The translations under genes were made by a program, and so were the position numbers. The notes under the pieces were generated by a model. That model made no database searches and was not told where the DNA came from. It worked only from the letters and a program-made list of their open reading frames with translations. Source: Algoriphagus chordae (GTDB taxonomy: Bacteria > Bacteroidota > Bacteroidia > Cytophagales > Cyclobacteriaceae). From it: 64,000 bases of DNA. Below, one piece after another: positions 62,616 to 64,000 of this stretch. The stretch covers positions 1 through 64,000 of the forward strand of contig NZ_QKZT01000013.1 of assembly GCF_003254055.1 (NCBI RefSeq), given 5' to 3'. The number at the start of each line of letters is the position of its first letter. Position 1 is the first letter of the stretch.

Positions 62616-64000
62616 TCTACATAGATTAAATCCTCCATCCAGGGAAGTTTGATCATTCCAATTGTCCAAGGTAATCTATCCAGAAGCATGTCAAAAGGTA
62701 GTCTTTGGACCTGAAGTTGGTAGCCTTTTTGGACTTTGCGCAAAGAGCCCTCACGTCGGAAAAAGCCCTCCGATAGCATCTTGCCCGAATTGCTCTTTAA
62801 AGCCGTCCATTGACTTGCCATGCTTTCTAATAGTAATGCTATCTCCTTTTGCTCAGAAGCTAGGATTTTCGGGGTACAGCCCAAAGCTGATGCTGGAGCT
62901 ATTCCACAAAGGAGTTTATTCAGTAGTAAATCTGTCTCGTCATAGTCCTGTTCCGATCCTAGCATCTCTTGGAGAATAAATACGGCTTTTATTTGGGCTT
63001 GCTCTGATATGAATTTCCCGGCTTTCACTAAGCGGAGATTTTCGAAAAATCTGGGTAGAAATGCTGCTACTAGCACCAGTCCGGCATTGTTGATAACTTC
63101 CAACTCGTCCAGAACTGGGGATTTTGATTCTATTGCCCGCTTTTCTTTCCGCTGTAAGTGAATGAGCTCTTTTGATAATGTGGATAACTCTGCAATGGTC
63201 GTAGTTCCTTCTTTCATGTTTTCCACAACTTTCTTCCAAAAATTGTTGGTACTACCCACGGTTTTCCCTTTTCTCGGAGGTACAATTCCACTTTTCAGCT
63301 GTTGTTGGATGAAGTCCGAACTAGCAATTTTCATGGGCGACTCGGATGCTTGCTCAGAAATTTTTATAATGAAAAAGCTAAGGAAAAACAGGAATTGACT
63401 TGTGTCTAAAGCCTTATTCCCATCAGCTGATTTGATGGATTTAAAACCTGCCACAAGGATGGGACTAAGCTCATTGTCTTTTCCAAAAACGCAAAACAGT
63501 AAGCTTGTATTCAGCCAAAACCGAATGCTTGATTTTTCCAGGCTTGTTTTTGAAAGAAGTACTTGGAGTAAGTTAGTTACTGGTTGAGTATCCTTAAATG
63601 ATAGCTGCAAGCTGTCTTTTAATAAATAATCCAACTGTTTTTGAGATAACAATAGGCTTAGTCTTTTTGCTGTCGCCAATGAAATTGGGTTTTCCTTGAG
63701 CCAAGATCTTAAGACCGAAACATTCGAAACCGTAAGCCGATTGAAAAGCGATTGTATTGGTTCTTTCTCTTTTGACAAAACCCACCAGGGCATTCTCCCA
63801 TAGACTAAATAGTAGCTGATTTTCTCCCAATCGCTGTGCTTTGCTGTACTGGTAAGATTGTCCTTAATTCCAATAGGGTTAGTTGTAGCAGGAGAGAGAA
63901 TGCCTTGTTCCAAATAGATTTTTTTCAACTGATCTTCTAAAACATCCCGGAATCGATCACGCATGAGATCTTCAGGTAAATCTGCTGAAAACCTGCCTAG
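62609..64000 (-). CDS. contractile injection system tape-measure family protein, 5' end cut off
   Basis: The frame is open to base 64000 (12 further codons before the ATG at 63964), so the gene continues beyond the window. The C-terminus is that of the CIS_TMP family: NAGLVLVAAFLPRFFENL, LLLNKLLCGI, SEGFFRREGSLRKV, FDMLLDRLPWTIGMIKLPWM and the final VEW. The N-terminal part has ISYYLVYGRMPWW, also typical. In Afp and PVC loci the corresponding gene precedes the AAA ATPase and sets tube length. It overlaps the ATPase start by 7 bases. Confidence 0.88.
   Translation of the reverse strand, partial: LGRFSADLPEDLMRDRFRDVLEDQLKKIYLEQGILSPATTNPIGIKDNLTSTAKHSDWEKISYYLVYGRMPWWVLSKEKEPIQSLFNRLTVSNVSVLRSWLKENPISLATAKRLSLLLSQKQLDYLLKDSLQLSFKDTQPVTNLLQVLLSKTSLEKSSIRFWLNTSLLFCVFGKDNELSPILVAGFKSIKSADGNKALDTSQFLFFLSFFIIKISEQASESPMKIASSDFIQQQLKSGIVPPRKGKTVGSTNNFWKKVVENMKEGTTTIAELSTLSKELIHLQRKEKRAIESKSPVLDELEVINNAGLVLVAAFLPRFFENLRLVKAGKFISEQAQIKAVFILQEMLGSEQDYDETDLLLNKLLCGIAPASALGCTPKILASEQKEIALLLESMASQWTALKSNSGKMLSEGFFRREGSLRKVQKGYQLQVQRLPFDMLLDRLPWTIGMIKLPWMEDLIYVEW

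Noticed and set aside
62616..62669. Upstream start for the eCIS ATPase
   Set aside because: It adds 18 residues encoded inside the conserved C-terminus of the tape-measure-family gene; the ATG at 62613-62615 overlaps by only 7 bases.
1..64000. CRISPR arrays, tRNA or rRNA genes, prophage
   Set aside because: I saw no regularly spaced repeats, no cloverleaf sequence and no rRNA-like stretch. The only phage-like genes belong to the eCIS, which has its own DUF4157 and AAA markers.

Overview
The window looks like a chromosome segment of a marine or alga-associated member of the Bacteroidota, most likely order Cytophagales (family Cyclobacteriaceae, possibly Algoriphagus). The signs are a SusC/SusD pair, lipoproteins with short lipoboxes, a Bacteroidota-type promoter (TTTG about 19 bases from TAnnTTTG), a NhaD sodium antiporter, an alginate-use locus and an extracellular contractile injection system (eCIS). 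The genus is an inference; no rRNA or tRNA gene is present to settle it.

Left end (1-3800): the tail of an IS256-type transposase, a 34-bp perfect palindrome, small accessory genes including an antitoxin-like one, a secreted M1 metallopeptidase and short intergenic repeats.

Alginate locus (3824-18505, all on the minus strand). In transcription order it holds a FadR-type regulator, SusC, SusD, a heparinase II/III-fold lyase, a PL6 lyase, a PL17 lyase, a KdgF cupin, an MFS uronate transporter and an SDR reductase. The three lyase genes overlap end to start. Together they would bind alginate at the surface, cut it to unsaturated monouronate, open the ring to DEH, import it and reduce it to KDG. 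No KDG kinase or KDPG aldolase is present here. The regulator gene carries two copies of a FadR-like palindrome over its own predicted promoter. A cytochrome c-glucose/sorbosone dehydrogenase lipoprotein and a PAS histidine kinase lie upstream.

Middle (21.7-41 kb): mostly housekeeping genes: hflX, rfbC, a CpsB-type phosphatase, an epimerase, a TPR protein, a ComA-like phosphosulfolactate synthase, a DUF368/PopT lipid carrier transporter, aroE, a PIN toxin-antitoxin pair, purU, alr, tag, nhaD, a Glu/Leu dehydrogenase, anmK and coaX, then an outer membrane protein and a TPR protein.

Duplication (40.4-45.5 kb): the 3' part of the TPR gene, its UUCG-loop terminator and a lipoprotein LptC gene are repeated about 3.8 kb apart. 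Between the copies lies an AT-rich cassette: two related four-cysteine secreted peptides (one frameshifted in a poly-A tract), a 6-bladed beta-propeller lipoprotein and a broken DUF1573 gene.

45.5-56.9 kb: CNNM/CorC protein, PpiD-like foldase, DUF493, phhB, rsmI, suhB-like gene, AEC transporter, glyA, tatC, rpiB and a secreted endonuclease/exonuclease/phosphatase-family protein.

Right end (57.0-64.0 kb, minus strand): the 3' end of an eCIS operon, with the CIS tape-measure-associated protein (running off the edge), the eCIS AAA ATPase, a 62-residue Lys/Glu-rich protein and a 1343-residue DUF4157 protein. The last combines a zinc HELTH motif, three repeats of exactly 138 residues, a candidate RGH-type nuclease domain and a C-terminal helix-hairpin-helix. 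It is the strongest candidate here for a little-described system: a large eCIS cargo or toxin.
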